Shown here: one piece after another, positions 8,983 to 18,962 of the stretch
How the letters are laid out: each line of letters opens with the position of its first letter
Position numbering within the stretch: position 1 is the stretch's first letter
Source: Aliidiomarina celeris
Lineage (GTDB): Bacteria > Pseudomonadota > Gammaproteobacteria > Enterobacterales > Alteromonadaceae
Direction: 5' to 3'
Assembly: GCF_003316875.1 (NCBI RefSeq)
Contig: NZ_QMIL01000004.1
Coordinates: forward strand, 62,001 to 126,000
Length of the DNA: 64,000 nucleotides
The notes under the pieces: generated by a model
What the model was told of the DNA's origin: nothing
Database searches by the model: none
The model's input: only the letters and a program-made list of their open reading frames with translations
Translations under genes and position numbers: made by a program

Positions 8983-9318
8983 ATGAAGTGGGACGGCGAC
9001 TACATTTACCCTTACGCGGAGCATGGTAAAAAGAGCGAACAAGTAAAGAAAGTTACGGTGTCTATTCCACTGCGGGTTCTGAAAGTGCTTACCGACGAGC
9101 GCACCCGCCGGCAAGTGAATAACTTGCGCCATGCAACCAACAGTGAACTCTTGTGCGAAGCGTTTCTGCATGCCTTTACCGGCCAACCGCTGCCCGCCGA
9201 CGACGATCTTCGCAAAGACAACCCCTACAAAATACCGGTTGAAGTGCGTGCTATTTTGGCCGAACAAGGTATTGATATTGGCCCAGACGAACTTCCAGAG
9301 GAGCCCGAAAGCGACTGA
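8983..9318 (+). CDS. metJ: Methionine repressor MetJ
   Basis: Ribbon-helix-helix repressor of methionine genes with S-adenosylmethionine as corepressor. 111 residues, slightly longer than the E. coli protein (105). The DNA-contacting strand [21 protein letters not shown] and the segment [19 protein letters not shown] are highly typical. Strong ribosome site GGAGG (8971-8975) before ATG. The extra length is an acidic tail ending [11 protein letters not shown]. Divergent from metL, convergent with the malic enzyme 22 bp away. Confidence 0.97.
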   Translation: MKWDGDYIYPYAEHGKKSEQVKKVTVSIPLRVLKVLTDERTRRQVNNLRHATNSELLCEAFLHAFTGQPLPADDDLRKDNPYKIPVEVRAILAEQGIDIGPDELPEEPESD

Positions 9319-9340
9319 GCCTAACCTCTATGCGGGAGCC

Positions 9341-10591
9341 TTAAGACTCCTGCATATAGTTGTCGGGCATAGGAATACGGGCAACACCGGAGGCCACTGC
9401 GGCTTCCGCTACCGCGCGGGCAACGCGAGTACACAAACGCGGGTCCATTGGTTTGGGAATAATGTAGTTCGGACCAAAGGATAACGACTCCACTCCGGCC
9501 GATTTCAACACCGCTTCAGGCACCGGCTCTTTCGCTAAGCTGCGAATGGCTTCTACAGCCGCAAGTTTCATTTCGTCGTTAATAGCCTCGGCACGCACGT
9601 CGAGTGCGCCACGGAATATAAACGGGAAACACAGCACGTTATTCACTTGGTTAGGGTAGTCGGAACGGCCCGTTGCCATAATCAGGTCGTCGCGCGCCGC
9701 TAAAGCAATTTCTGGGCGAATTTCTGGGTCGGGGTTTGAACAGGCAAATACCACAGGGTTTTCGGCCATGAGTTGTAGGTCTTCGGCACTGATTAAATCA
9801 GGGCCCGACACGCCCACGAATACGTCAGCACCTTTAATTACCTCGGGCAGTGTGCGCTTGTCGGTGTTATTGGCAAACAGCAGCTTGTATTCATTTAAGT
9901 CTTGCCGACGGGTATGAATGACGCCTTTCGAGTCGAGCATATAAATGTGCTCGCGTTGCGCTCCGCATTTAATTAAAAGCTCCATACAAGCAATAGCGGC
10001 GGCACCGGCGCCCATGCAAACAATTTGCGCGTCTGCAATGTTTTTGTTGCGAATTTCTAACGCGTTCAAGAGCCCAGCCGCAGTAACAATGGCGGTGCCG
10101 TGTTGGTCGTCGTGAAATACTGGAATGTCGCAGCGTTCAATTAAGGCCTTCTCTATTTCAAAGCACTCTGGCGCTTTGATGTCTTCTAAATTAATACCGC
10201 CAAAGGTATTGGCAATACTGGCCACAGTGTTAATAAAGTCTTGTGTGGTACGGTGCGTTACTTCAATGTCGATGGCGTCGAGCCCGGCGAAACGTTTAAA
10301 CAATAAGGCTTTGCCTTCCATAACGGGCTTTGACGCCATGGGGCCTAAATTACCGAGGCCCAAAATAGCGGTGCCGTTGCTAATCACAGCAACAAGGTTT
10401 CCCTTTGCTGTGTACCGGTATACGTCGTCGGGGTTCTCGGCAATGGCACGCACCGGCTCTGCAACTCCTGGGCTGTATGCCAGCGCTAAGTCTTTTGCCG
10501 ACTCCGCCGAGGTAGTGAGCTCGATACTTATTTTGCCTGGCTTTGGAAATTCGTGATAGTCGAGCGCTTGTTGACGAAAGGTGTTAGTCAT
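9341..10591 (-). CDS. Malic enzyme, short NAD(P)-dependent form
   Basis: Oxidative decarboxylation of malate to pyruvate. 416 residues, corresponding to the catalytic half of MaeB; the phosphotransacetylase-like C-terminal domain of E. coli MaeB is absent. Motifs visible: AYSPGVAEPV, KGNLVAVISNGTAILGLG, the metal-binding HDDQHGTAIV and the nucleotide-binding fold MGAGAAAIAC. It is monocistronic and faces metJ. The short form is common in this family, so this is not truncation. Cofactor preference (NAD or NADP) cannot be read with confidence. Confidence 0.92.
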   Translation of the reverse strand: MTNTFRQQALDYHEFPKPGKISIELTTSAESAKDLALAYSPGVAEPVRAIAENPDDVYRYTAKGNLVAVISNGTAILGLGNLGPMASKPVMEGKALLFKRFAGLDAIDIEVTHRTTQDFINTVASIANTFGGINLEDIKAPECFEIEKALIERCDIPVFHDDQHGTAIVTAAGLLNALEIRNKNIADAQIVCMGAGAAAIACMELLIKCGAQREHIYMLDSKGVIHTRRQDLNEYKLLFANNTDKRTLPEVIKGADVFVGVSGPDLISAEDLQLMAENPVVFACSNPDPEIRPEIALAARDDLIMATGRSDYPNQVNNVLCFPFIFRGALDVRAEAINDEMKLAAVEAIRSLAKEPVPEAVLKSAGVESLSFGPNYIIPKPMDPRLCTRVARAVAEAAVASGVARIPMPDNYMQES

Positions 10592-10823
10592 AAAAAATTT
10601 CTATCCTTGGCTGCAGGCGTGGAGAGTGAATAATCGCTTACAAGTGTAATGAGTTTTCAGAAAAAAACACATCTTACCAATACACATACCGCAATTGTTG
10701 CCGATTAAGGCGCGCTAGCACTTGCCACATAAGCCTCGCACGGGTATTGTAACTTTTTTGTTGTAGCCCCAAACCGGCACGAGATCGGGCGGGTTTAAAT
10801 TTAATATTCAGGTGGAAAATAGA

Positions 10824-11804
10824 ATGAACCATTGGAGCCAGTTTTGGAATGCCAGTAATACATTGAGCAGCTTTGCCGAAGGGCGCGACGCTGCTGGGTA
10901 TTCCGGCGACGTAAAAGAGTTTTGGGAAAAGTCGGTAGCAGGCTTAGCGGAAAACGCCGTAATTGTAGACATCGGTACCGGTAACGGTGCCTTAGCGGTG
11001 TTAATCAACAACATTAATAAAGAACAAAAGCAGCAGTGGCAGGTGCATGGTGTCGACGCAGCCGACATTTCGCCGGCAGAGCTGGAAAAACGCGAGCCTG
11101 CTTTTAAAGGGCAGTTCGACGGTATTCAGTTTCACGGCAACACCGACATGACCGCGATGCCGTTTGAAAACGAAAGTGTCGATTTGGTGGTGAGCCAATT
11201 CGCATTCGAATATGCCGAGCAAGCGGCGGTATTAAAAGAAGTGCTACGTGTACTAAAACCAGGTGGGCGCGTGGTGATGATGATGCACCACAAAAAATCT
11301 GAGCTTTATAAGCAAACGGCGCTTGGGCTTTCTATTTTGCGCGACATGGTAACGGGTTCTCCGTTGTTCCCGCAAACGGAGCTGTATTTGCGTTATGCCA
11401 GCGACGCCTTGCAACACATTAGCCTCGAAGAATTCTTACGCACGCCAGAAGGCCGTGGCACAGGTAAAACCGTGCAGTGGTTAATTGAACACTTCTTGCA
11501 AAAATACAACAAAGACGAAGAGCGCGTGTGGTTCGACGACGTTGCGAAACGCATTATTGATATTAGCGCCTCGGCAAAAACCAGCGAGGCGAGTAAGCAG
11601 TTACTGAAGCATTTAATTACCCAGTACAGTTTGTTCAGCGGCCATATTCTGCGCTTAGAAGACATGGTAAAGGCTGCCAATACGGAAGGGCAAATGAAGA
11701 AGCTTGTTACCGCAGCTGAAAAAGCGGGCGCAGAAGGCTCATTTAATGCCTTTGAAGACGACGGCAAACTCTTTGCTTGGTCGGCTGAACTGAAAAAAGC
11801 ATAA
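10824..11804 (+). CDS. Class I SAM-dependent methyltransferase, substrate unknown
   Basis: 326 residues from ATG 10824, eight bases after AGGTGG; an in-frame GTG at 10812 overlaps that site. The Rossmann fold shows motif I VVDIGTGNGAL-like residues (VDIGTGNG about 48-55), an acidic VDAAD after strand 2, and the post-motif segment VLRVLKPGGRVVMMMH of Methyltransf_11 proteins. The C-terminal 130 residues (helical, Lys/Glu rich) are not from a family I recognise. It stands alone between malic enzyme (divergent) and rpmE (convergent, separated by a bidirectional terminator). The 230 bp upstream show no recognisable element. Confidence 0.8.
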   Translation: MNHWSQFWNASNTLSSFAEGRDAAGYSGDVKEFWEKSVAGLAENAVIVDIGTGNGALAVLINNINKEQKQQWQVHGVDAADISPAELEKREPAFKGQFDGIQFHGNTDMTAMPFENESVDLVVSQFAFEYAEQAAVLKEVLRVLKPGGRVVMMMHHKKSELYKQTALGLSILRDMVTGSPLFPQTELYLRYASDALQHISLEEFLRTPEGRGTGKTVQWLIEHFLQKYNKDEERVWFDDVAKRIIDISASAKTSEASKQLLKHLITQYSLFSGHILRLEDMVKAANTEGQMKKLVTAAEKAGAEGSFNAFEDDGKLFAWSAELKKA

Positions 11805-11843
11805 CTGCAACGAAAGACGGCAAAGAAAAAGAGCCATTAAAAA

Positions 11844-11874
11844 AGCCGCGACTCGAAAGAGTGCGCGGCTTTTC
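11844..11874. terminator. Bidirectional intrinsic terminator
   Basis: Hairpin AGCCGCG-ACTC, GAAA loop, GAGT-G-CGCGGCT with a one-base bulge. It is preceded by an A run and followed by TTTT, so it can end both the methyltransferase transcript (+) and the rpmE transcript (-). Confidence 0.85.
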
Positions 11875-11922
11875 TGTAACTCACTGCCTCGGCTTGCTGC
11901 TGCAAACGAAGCGGCCGAAGGC

Positions 11923-12135
11923 TTACTTCGACTTGAGCGCGCCGAAACGCTGCTTGAACTTGTCTACGCGTCCGCCGGTGTCTAGAACTTTCTGCTTACC
12001 GGTATAGAACGGGTGACACTCTGAACATACGTCGATGTGAAGGTCTTCACAACGGGTAGAGCGCGTTTCAAACACGTGACCACAAGAGCAAGTTACGTTA
12101 ATTGCTTCGTACTTAGGGTGAATATCTTTTTGCAT
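11923..12135 (-). CDS. rpmE: 50S ribosomal protein L31, zinc-binding form
   Basis: 70 residues, normal length. The four zinc ligands of the C+ type are present: Cys16 and Cys18 (TCSCGH) and Cys37 and Cys40 (CSECH). Such L31 proteins are often exchanged for a zinc-free paralogue (ykgM/rpmE2) under zinc starvation; no such paralogue is in this window. Ribosome site GAGGT lies six bases before the ATG. The leader contains long-range inverted repeats (see 12167-12236). Confidence 0.98.
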   Translation of the reverse strand: MQKDIHPKYEAINVTCSCGHVFETRSTRCEDLHIDVCSECHPFYTGKQKVLDTGGRVDKFKQRFGALKSK

Positions 12136-12166
12136 GGGGTTACCTCAAAATTTAGGCCGTATCGCC

Positions 12167-12236
12167 ATCCGCGCTCTCCGCGAACACCATACGTGTTTAA
12201 GTAGCATCGCTACCTTGACGAAAAATGAGCGCGGAT
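12167..12236 (-). promoter_or_regulatory. Inverted repeats in the rpmE leader region
   Basis: A perfect 10-bp inverted repeat, ATCCGCGCTC (12167-12176) and GAGCGCGGAT (12227-12236), encloses a second small hairpin GTAGC-ATC-GCTAC (12201-12213). If transcription starts upstream of 12236 (a TAATAC -10 candidate lies at 12270-12265), the whole structure is in the rpmE leader and could serve translational control. If the TATAAG at 12242-12237 is the -10 element, only part is transcribed. The structure is visible; the role is inference. Confidence 0.4.
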
Positions 12237-12343
12237 CTTATATCAGCTAAGGCCCGTGATCAAGGTATTATGCGTGTATTTTGAGCGTTTCTTTCCGCTG
12301 CTTTACGGGGTAGCATAGGCCCATTAACCAAGGAAAGTGAATA

Positions 12344-14539
12344 GTGAGCCATCAATTTATACGGGTTGCTTTGCCCGTTCCGCTGCGTCGTTTATTCGAC
12401 TACCGATTACCCGAGCGCGCCGCTATGCCTGTAGTGGGCGGCCGCGTGCGTGTTCCTTTTGGCCAGCGGCAGCTCATTGGCTTTGTTGTTGAACAAAATG
12501 TAACGCCTGAACTCGACCCCGAAACCATTAAGCCGGTTACCGAAGTGCTCGACCAAGAGCCGCTTTGGCCGCTAAGTATTTGGCAGTTGTTAGTGTGGGC
12601 CGCCCGTTACTATCATCATCCGCTTGGCGACGTGCTCAGCCATGCTGCTCCCGCACTTGTGCGCCAAGGCCAGTTGCCCCGTTACGAACAAACAACTTGG
12701 TATACGCTTACCAAAGAAGGCGAAGCCGTTACCCCAGCCGATCTTGCACGCGCACCGCAACAACAGCGATTATTAGCGGCGTTAGCGAACGGCCCGGCAG
12801 AAGCAAGCGTAGTGCGCGCGCTCGATATTCCAGCGAGTACGGTAAAAACCTTGCTCGACAAGCAGTGGATAAGTACCGAACAACGCTCAAACGAACCGCA
12901 AAACTGGGTTTTCACGGGTGCCAATGACCCACTGCAATTAAATACCGAACAAGCAGTGGCAGTGGCTGCCATGAAGGCACCGCTAGAGCGCGGTGACCCC
13001 ACGGTCTGGTTGCTGGAAGGGGTAACAGGGAGTGGTAAAACCGAGGTTTATTTACAGGCCATGGCTCCGGTGCTGGAGCGGGGCCAACAGGTGGTTATTT
13101 TAGTGCCGGAAATAGGGTTAACCCCGCAAACGGTGGCGCGTTTTAGTAAACGCTTTAATGTGCCTATTGTTTCGCTACACTCAGGGTTAACCGATAGTGA
13201 GCGCTTACAAGGTTGGTTGCAAGCGCGCGACGGTAAAGCGGCTATTATTATCGGAACCCGCTCCGCTATTTTTACGCCTTGCCAGAATATTGGCTTAATG
13301 ATTCTCGACGAAGAGCACGACAATTCCTTTAAACAACAGGACGGATTTCGCTATAACGCCCGAGATTTAGCGGTGAAACGTGCGCACCAAGAAGGCTTCG
13401 GGTTAGTGTTAGGCTCTGCAACACCGTCGCTTGAAAGTTTGGCAAATGTAGCGGCAAAGCGGTATCAGTATTTACGCTTAACCCAGCGCGCGGGACCCGC
13501 ACAGCAAGCCCAACACGCGGTTATCGATTTAAAGCAGCAACGCATTGAAAGTGGTTTGTCTGATCAACTGCTCACCACCATGGCCAAGCACCTGCAAGCG
13601 GGTAATCAAGTGCTTATTTTCTTGAACCGGCGCGGTTATGCGTCGGCCTTGTTGTGCCATGAGTGTGGCTGGGTGAGCGAATGCCATCGCTGCCAAGCGA
13701 ACATGACCTTGCACCAGTTCGATCATTTGCTGCAATGCCACCACTGTGGCGCGCAAAAAAGTATTCCGCGGCAATGCGGCGGCTGTGGCAGCACGCAATT
13801 GGTGTCGCAGGGTATTGGCACCGAACAAGTGCAAGAAACCATTGCAAGGCGGCTACCCGGCTATGGTATTTTGCGCATAGATCGCGACAGTACACGGCGC
13901 AAGGGGCAGCTGGCAGAGGCTTTAAATGCTGCCGCAGAAGGCGACTACCCTATTTTGATCGGCACCCAAATGGTGGCCAAAGGGCATCACTTTCCGAACG
14001 TAACTTTGGTGGCACTACTCGACGTAGACGGCGCGCTTTATAGCTCCGACTTTCGTGCGGCTGAGCGACTCGCTCAGCTCTATTTGCAAGTAGCAGGTCG
14101 CGCTGGGCGAGCGGAGAAAAAAGGCACTGTGGTGTTGCAAACACACCATCCGGAGCATCCGCTAATTCAAGAGTTGGTAAACAACGGTTATAACGACTTT
14201 GCGCGCGCAGCACTGGAAGAGCGTAAACTTGCATTGCTGCCGCCGTATGCTGCCATGGCCTTGATTCGCTCGGAGGCAACGTCGAAAGACGCAGCCGAAC
14301 AGCTGTTAAAAGCCATAGCGAGTTGCTTGCAAGGGGTGGATAACGTAACTGTTATTGGTCCTATGCCGGCTCCGCTTGGGCGCCGCGCGGGGCGTTATCG
14401 TTATCAACTACTACTCCACGCTGAACAGCGTGCGCCGTTGCACAATATTTTAATGCATTACTTGCCCACCTTTGAAAAGCTACCCGAAACACGCAAAGCT
14501 CGTTGGTCGCTCGACATAGACCCGCAAGATTTCGCGTAA
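12344..14539 (+). CDS. priA: Primosomal replication restart helicase PriA
   Basis: Superfamily 2 DNA helicase that reloads the replisome at stalled forks. 731 residues, normal length. The N-terminal 3'-DNA-binding region is followed by Walker A GVTGSGKT (from residue 226), the DEEH box (LDEEHDNSFKQ) and an aromatic-rich loop after it. Eight cysteines form two zinc sites (CHECGWVSECHRC and CHHCGAQ...CGGCG). The start is GTG at 12344 with AAGGAAAG upstream. Followed by argS 89 bp downstream. Confidence 0.97.
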   Translation: MSHQFIRVALPVPLRRLFDYRLPERAAMPVVGGRVRVPFGQRQLIGFVVEQNVTPELDPETIKPVTEVLDQEPLWPLSIWQLLVWAARYYHHPLGDVLSHAAPALVRQGQLPRYEQTTWYTLTKEGEAVTPADLARAPQQQRLLAALANGPAEASVVRALDIPASTVKTLLDKQWISTEQRSNEPQNWVFTGANDPLQLNTEQAVAVAAMKAPLERGDPTVWLLEGVTGSGKTEVYLQAMAPVLERGQQVVILVPEIGLTPQTVARFSKRFNVPIVSLHSGLTDSERLQGWLQARDGKAAIIIGTRSAIFTPCQNIGLMILDEEHDNSFKQQDGFRYNARDLAVKRAHQEGFGLVLGSATPSLESLANVAAKRYQYLRLTQRAGPAQQAQHAVIDLKQQRIESGLSDQLLTTMAKHLQAGNQVLIFLNRRGYASALLCHECGWVSECHRCQANMTLHQFDHLLQCHHCGAQKSIPRQCGGCGSTQLVSQGIGTEQVQETIARRLPGYGILRIDRDSTRRKGQLAEALNAAAEGDYPILIGTQMVAKGHHFPNVTLVALLDVDGALYSSDFRAAERLAQLYLQVAGRAGRAEKKGTVVLQTHHPEHPLIQELVNNGYNDFARAALEERKLALLPPYAAMALIRSEATSKDAAEQLLKAIASCLQGVDNVTVIGPMPAPLGRRAGRYRYQLLLHAEQRAPLHNILMHYLPTFEKLPETRKARWSLDIDPQDFA

Positions 14540-14628
14540 TCCGCGGTTTTTTTTAAGGCCCGTAACGATTAAACTAAGCGACCGTTAAAGTTAACGCATA
14601 ATTCATAAAATGAGGTTTGGCTGGCGCC

Positions 14629-16377
14629 ATGAGAGAACAAATTGAAGTATTACTCGCCGCAGCAGTAGAAACATTAACTGCAAATGGAACATTGCCGCAA
14701 GGTGTAACCCCACGCATTCAGCTAGACCGACCGCGCGACAAAAGCCATGGCGATTTTGCCACCAACCTTGCACTAATGTTGGCAAAGCCAGCAAAGCAAA
14801 ATCCTCGGGCCTTAGCCGAGGCGATAGTTGCCGCCATTCCGAGCAACGCCATTATTGAAAAAAGCGACATTGCTGGCCCCGGTTTTATAAACTTTTTTGT
14901 CAACCAGCAGCAGCTTATTCAGCAACTTGAACAGGCGTGGGCCGACCCTAATTTAGGCGTGGCCGCAAGCGGCGAGTCGCATACGGTGGTTATTGACTAC
15001 TCTTCACCAAACCTTGCCAAAGAAATGCATGTAGGGCATTTGCGCTCCACTATTATTGGCGACGCTGTAGCGCGAACCTTAACCTTCCAAGGCCACAACG
15101 TCATTGCGCAAAACCACGTGGGCGACTGGGGCACGCAGTTTGGTATGTTGTTAGCGCACATGGAAGACGAATTAAAAGATCAAGCCTCTGCACGTTTGCA
15201 ACTCTCCGACTTAGAAACCTTTTATAAAGCAGCAAAGAAACGCTTCGATGACGAAGACGGCTTTGCCGACCGCGCCCGTAGTTTGGTGGTAAAACTGCAG
15301 GGCGGCGACCCGCATTGCCAGCAACTTTGGCAGGAGTTCATTAATACCTCGTTGGAGCATTGCCAAGAAGTGTATGACCGCTTAGGTGTGCAACTCACGC
15401 GCCAAGATGTAATGGCAGAAAGTGCCTATAATGACGACCTTCCGCAGGTTATTCAGGACCTGCGCGGCAAAGGCTTATTGGTGGAAGACCAGGGTGCACA
15501 GTGTGTGTTCCTTGAGGAATTTAAAGGCAAAGAAGGTGAGCCGCTGCCCATTATTGTGCAGAAAAAAGACGGCGGCTATTTATACGCCACAACCGATCTT
15601 GCTGCGGTGCGTTACCGCGTGGGTGAGTTGAATGCAGATCGGGTAATTTATGTGGTTGATGCGCGCCAATCGCTACATTTCGATCAAATATTCACCCTCT
15701 GCCGTAAAGCCGGTTATGCCAACGAAAATACGTTACTCGAGCATTTGGGTTTCGGTATGGTGCTGGGCAAAGACGGTCGGCCCTATAAAAGCCGCGACGG
15801 CGGAGTCACCAAGCTTGCCGACTTGCTGAACGAAGCGGAACGCCGTGCCTTAGAGTTAATTAGTGGTAAAGGCACCGACTTAACCGCCAGTGAGCAAGCA
15901 CATGTGGCGCGTGTGGTGGGTATTGCGTCAGTAAAATACGCTGACTTGTCGAAGAACCGCACCAGCGATTACATGTTCGACTGGGACACCATGCTAAGCT
16001 TTGAAGGCAACACCGCGCCCTACTTGTTGTATGCCAATACTCGGGTAAAAAGTGTGTTCCAAAAGGCCGGTATTGATGCCTTAGCGGTACAAGGTGAAAT
16101 TCAACTGGCGACCGAGCAAGACGAAAATTTAGCGAACAAACTGGCACAATTCCCAGAGATTATTGCCAGCGTGGGTAAAAAAGGAATGCCCCATTTCTTG
16201 TGCGGTTATTTGTTTGAACTCGCGGGCGCATTCTCGTCGTTTTACGAAGCCTGCCCAATTTTAAATGCCGACGACCCAGCGTTGAAAAATAGCCGCTTAA
16301 AACTTGCGGCATTAACACAGCGTACCTTGGAAAAAGGTTTGGGTTTACTGGGTATTGAAACCCTCGAGCGGATGTAA
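14629..16377 (+). CDS. argS: Arginyl-tRNA synthetase
   Basis: Class I synthetase charging tRNA-Arg, 582 residues from ATG 14629. A TTG at 14617 would add four residues but sits directly on the GAGG sequence. HIGH-type motif HVGHLR lies in [14 protein letters not shown]. The KMSK region reads [13 protein letters not shown], the usual degenerate form for ArgRS. A DALR anticodon-binding domain ends the protein. Followed after 3 bp by ftsN, so priA-argS-ftsN are probably partly co-transcribed. Confidence 0.97.
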   Translation: MREQIEVLLAAAVETLTANGTLPQGVTPRIQLDRPRDKSHGDFATNLALMLAKPAKQNPRALAEAIVAAIPSNAIIEKSDIAGPGFINFFVNQQQLIQQLEQAWADPNLGVAASGESHTVVIDYSSPNLAKEMHVGHLRSTIIGDAVARTLTFQGHNVIAQNHVGDWGTQFGMLLAHMEDELKDQASARLQLSDLETFYKAAKKRFDDEDGFADRARSLVVKLQGGDPHCQQLWQEFINTSLEHCQEVYDRLGVQLTRQDVMAESAYNDDLPQVIQDLRGKGLLVEDQGAQCVFLEEFKGKEGEPLPIIVQKKDGGYLYATTDLAAVRYRVGELNADRVIYVVDARQSLHFDQIFTLCRKAGYANENTLLEHLGFGMVLGKDGRPYKSRDGGVTKLADLLNEAERRALELISGKGTDLTASEQAHVARVVGIASVKYADLSKNRTSDYMFDWDTMLSFEGNTAPYLLYANTRVKSVFQKAGIDALAVQGEIQLATEQDENLANKLAQFPEIIASVGKKGMPHFLCGYLFELAGAFSSFYEACPILNADDPALKNSRLKLAALTQRTLEKGLGLLGIETLERM

Positions 16378-16380
16378 ACA

Positions 16381-16953
16381 GTGGCCGTAGACTACGCAAA
16401 AAAGCAGGCACCGAAGCGCAAGTCAGCGCCAAAGCGAAAAAAAGCGGCAGCAGCTAAATCTCGCGGCGGTGCTGTGCGTGTACAAACCGAGCGCGCGGTT
16501 TCGCGCCGCCGTTTCGTGCTCACGCTGGTGTTGTTGGTGGGCTTTATTGCGTTGTTAGTTGCCTTGAAATATCGCCAAGCCGAGGAAACTCCAGTGGTAA
16601 CGCCACAAGTGCAGCAAGAAGACCCGTTGCCGGAGTTGCCGCAAGAACGCTGGCGCTACCCCGAAGAGCTTGAGTCGAAAGAAGTGGAAGTGATAGTGCC
16701 GGAGCGCGCAGAGTCACAGCCAAGGCTTATTCAGTGCGCGTCGTTTAGAAGTGCTGAAGACGCCGAGTCGATGCGTGCGCAAATTGCGTTTTTGGGGCTT
16801 GAAGCCCAAGTTCGTGCTACCCAAGGAACCTCGGGTATGTGGTATCGCGTCATTCTTGGGCCTTTTGAGAACCAGCGTGCAGCGCAACGCACCAACCACC
16901 AACTACAACGCGGCGGAGTGTATCGCTGTGAAATTTGGAACTGGACCGAATAA
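16381..16953 (+). CDS. ftsN: Cell division protein FtsN, short form
   Basis: Divisome trigger protein of the inner membrane and periplasm. 190 residues against about 320 in E. coli. A basic cytoplasmic tail (Lys/Arg/Ala rich, 1-41) leads to a membrane segment (about 44-60, FVLTLVLLVGFIALLVAL), a short linker with the essential-peptide motif ERWRYPEELES (E. coli has ERWRYIKELE) and a C-terminal SPOR domain (RLIQCASFRSAEDA to RGGVYRCEIW) that binds denuded septal glycan. The long Gln-rich linker of E. coli is missing. Start GTG at 16381, three bases after the argS stop. Gene order argS-ftsN-hslV supports the call. Confidence 0.93.
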   Translation: MAVDYAKKQAPKRKSAPKRKKAAAAKSRGGAVRVQTERAVSRRRFVLTLVLLVGFIALLVALKYRQAEETPVVTPQVQQEDPLPELPQERWRYPEELESKEVEVIVPERAESQPRLIQCASFRSAEDAESMRAQIAFLGLEAQVRATQGTSGMWYRVILGPFENQRAAQRTNHQLQRGGVYRCEIWNWTE

Positions 16954-16959
16954 CGCCAC

Positions 16960-16988
16960 CTTGAAACTTAGCACTGGCGACCCTATCT
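16960..16988 (+). promoter_or_regulatory. Sigma-32 (heat-shock) promoter of hslVU
   Basis: CTTGAAA (16960-16966), a 14-bp spacer, then CCCTATCT (16981-16988). This matches the RpoH consensus CTTGAAA-N13/15-CCCCATNT with one mismatch in the -10 region. It lies just after the ftsN stop and would start transcription near 16995, about 50 nt before hslV. Confidence 0.8.
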
Positions 16989-17012
16989 CCTAACTTATGA
17001 TTCATTGCATAG

Positions 17013-17032
17013 GCAAATGCAGCCGCATTTGC
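17013..17032 (+). promoter_or_regulatory. Stem-loop in the hslVU 5' leader
   Basis: Perfect 8-bp inverted repeat GCAAATGC / GCATTTGC around an AGCC loop. It lies within the predicted leader and ends 3 bases before the ribosome site AGGAG. A leader inverted repeat affecting message stability has been described for E. coli hslVU; equivalence here is inference. Confidence 0.65.
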
Positions 17033-17046
17033 GCAGGAGAAAACCC

Positions 17047-17589
17047 ATGACCACTATTGTTTCAGTGCGCCGCGGCGACAAAGTAGCGATTGGCGGCGAC
17101 GGCCAAGTGTCGCTCGGCAACACGGTAATGAAGGGCAACGCCCGCAAGGTGCGCCGGTTGTACAAAGACCAGGTGTTAGCCGGATTTGCTGGCGGCACTG
17201 CCGACGCCTTTACCTTATTTGAACGTTTTGAAGCCAAGCTCGAACAACACCAAGGGCATTTAACGAAGGCGGCGGTGGAGTTGGCCAAAGACTGGCGTAC
17301 AGACCGTATGCTGCGCAAGTTAGAGGCTCTGTTGGCGGTTGCCGACAAAACCACGTCGTTAATTATTACCGGTAATGGCGACGTAGTGCAGCCCGAAAAC
17401 GATCTGATTGCCATTGGTTCCGGCGGCGCGTATGCACAAGCTGCAGCGCGAGCGCTATTGGAGAACAGCGAGTTAAGTGCGCCTGAGATTGTCGAAAAAA
17501 GCCTAACCATTGCCGGCGACATTTGTGTGTACACCAATAGCTTCCAAACCATAGAAGTTCTCGACGCAGTACCTGCAGGCAAGGAGTAA
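17047..17589 (+). CDS. hslV: ATP-dependent protease subunit HslV (ClpQ)
   Basis: Threonine peptidase of the HslVU proteasome-like complex. From ATG 17047 the product is 180 residues, starting M-TTIVSVRR, where Thr2 becomes the N-terminal nucleophile after Met removal. The longer open frame beginning at 17005 would bury this Thr and is wrong. AGGAGA precedes the [23 protein letters not shown] and [14 protein letters not shown] are typical. Followed by hslU after 2 bp. Confidence 0.98.
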   Translation: MTTIVSVRRGDKVAIGGDGQVSLGNTVMKGNARKVRRLYKDQVLAGFAGGTADAFTLFERFEAKLEQHQGHLTKAAVELAKDWRTDRMLRKLEALLAVADKTTSLIITGNGDVVQPENDLIAIGSGGAYAQAAARALLENSELSAPEIVEKSLTIAGDICVYTNSFQTIEVLDAVPAGKE

Positions 17590-17591
17590 GC

Positions 17592-18944
17592 ATGTCGAAT
17601 ATGACCCCGCGTGAAATTGTAGACGAACTTAACCGCCATATTATTGGTCAAGACGACGCCAAGCGCGCCGTTGCCGTGGCCTTGCGTAATCGTTGGCGCC
17701 GTATGCAGTTAAACAATGAACTACGCCACGAAGTTACGCCTAAAAATATTCTCATGATCGGCCCTACTGGGGTGGGTAAAACCGAAATTGCGCGGCGTTT
17801 GGCCAAGTTGGCGAACGCGCCTTTTATTAAAATTGAAGCCACCAAGTTCACCGAGGTGGGTTATGTGGGTAAAGAAGTGGACTCCATTATTCGCGACTTA
17901 ACCGACACAGCGGTAAAGCTTATGCGCGAAACAGAAATGGCGCGGGTGCGCCATCGTGCGGAAGACGCCGCCGAAGACCGCGTGCTCGATGCCTTGTTGC
18001 CGCCAGCGCGCAAAACTTGGCCAAACAACGAAGATGAAGGCCAAGGTAACGCAGAGCAGGGCGAGCAGAGTGCAACCCGACAAACGTTCCGCAAGAAGCT
18101 ACGCGAAGGTAAGCTCGACGACAAAGAAATTGAGATCGACGTGTCGATGGCCCCTATGGGTGTGGAAATTATGGCGCCACCAGGCATGGAAGAAATGACC
18201 TCGCAATTGCAGAGCATGTTTCAGAACATGTCGGGCGGTAAAACCAAAAAACGCAAAATGAAAATTAAAGACGCGTTTAAGCAATTGGTGGAAGAAGAAG
18301 CTGCAAAGCTACTCAACCCCGACGAAATTAAAGAGAAAGCATTAGAAGCGGTAGAGCAGAACGGCATTGTGTTTCTCGACGAAGTGGACAAAATTTGTAA
18401 GCGTTCCGACGCCAGTGGCCCCGATGTGTCACGCGAAGGTGTGCAGCGCGACTTGCTGCCCTTGGTAGAGGGCACCACAGTAAGCACTAAACATGGCATG
18501 GTGCGTACTGATCACATCTTGTTTATTGCGTCTGGCGCGTTCCAAATGTCGAAGCCTTCAGACCTAATACCTGAGTTGCAGGGTCGTTTGCCCATTCGGG
18601 TGAACCTAAAAGCGCTGTCGACCGATGACTTTGTGCGAATTCTCACCGAGCCGAACGCCTCGCTTACGGTGCAATACAAAGCGCTCATGGCTACCGAAGG
18701 GGTTACCGTCGACTTTACCGAAGACGGCATTCGCCGCATTGCTGAAATTGCGTGGCAGGTGAACGAAAAGACCGAAAATATTGGCGCGCGGCGTTTACAC
18801 ACAGTGCTTGAACGGCTCATGGAAGAAATTTCTTTTGACGCCTCAGAGAAAGAAGGTGCAACCTTCACTATTAACGCTGAGTATGTGAACAGCCACCTGA
18901 ATGAACTGGCCGACAACGAAGACTTAAGCCGCTTTATTCTCTAA
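17592..18944 (+). CDS. hslU: HslU (ClpY) ATPase subunit of HslVU protease
   Basis: AAA+ unfoldase that feeds substrates to HslV. 450 residues, normal length. Walker [10 protein letters not shown] near residue 57, pore loop in [13 protein letters not shown]-domain insert (about 110-245, charged and variable), Walker [10 protein letters not shown], sensor and C-terminal helix ending DLSRFIL, the tail that docks into HslV. Ribosome site AAGGAG overlaps the hslV end. Heat-shock control through the promoter upstream of hslV. Confidence 0.98.
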   Translation: MSNMTPREIVDELNRHIIGQDDAKRAVAVALRNRWRRMQLNNELRHEVTPKNILMIGPTGVGKTEIARRLAKLANAPFIKIEATKFTEVGYVGKEVDSIIRDLTDTAVKLMRETEMARVRHRAEDAAEDRVLDALLPPARKTWPNNEDEGQGNAEQGEQSATRQTFRKKLREGKLDDKEIEIDVSMAPMGVEIMAPPGMEEMTSQLQSMFQNMSGGKTKKRKMKIKDAFKQLVEEEAAKLLNPDEIKEKALEAVEQNGIVFLDEVDKICKRSDASGPDVSREGVQRDLLPLVEGTTVSTKHGMVRTDHILFIASGAFQMSKPSDLIPELQGRLPIRVNLKALSTDDFVRILTEPNASLTVQYKALMATEGVTVDFTEDGIRRIAEIAWQVNEKTENIGARRLHTVLERLMEEISFDASEKEGATFTINAEYVNSHLNELADNEDLSRFIL

Positions 18945-18962
18945 TAAACCTCTGCAACAACG

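Noticed and set aside
10592-10823. Regulatory RNA in the 230-bp gap before the methyltransferase
   Set aside because: Only imperfect pairing is seen (around 10770-10800); no clear promoter, hairpin with T run or known motif.
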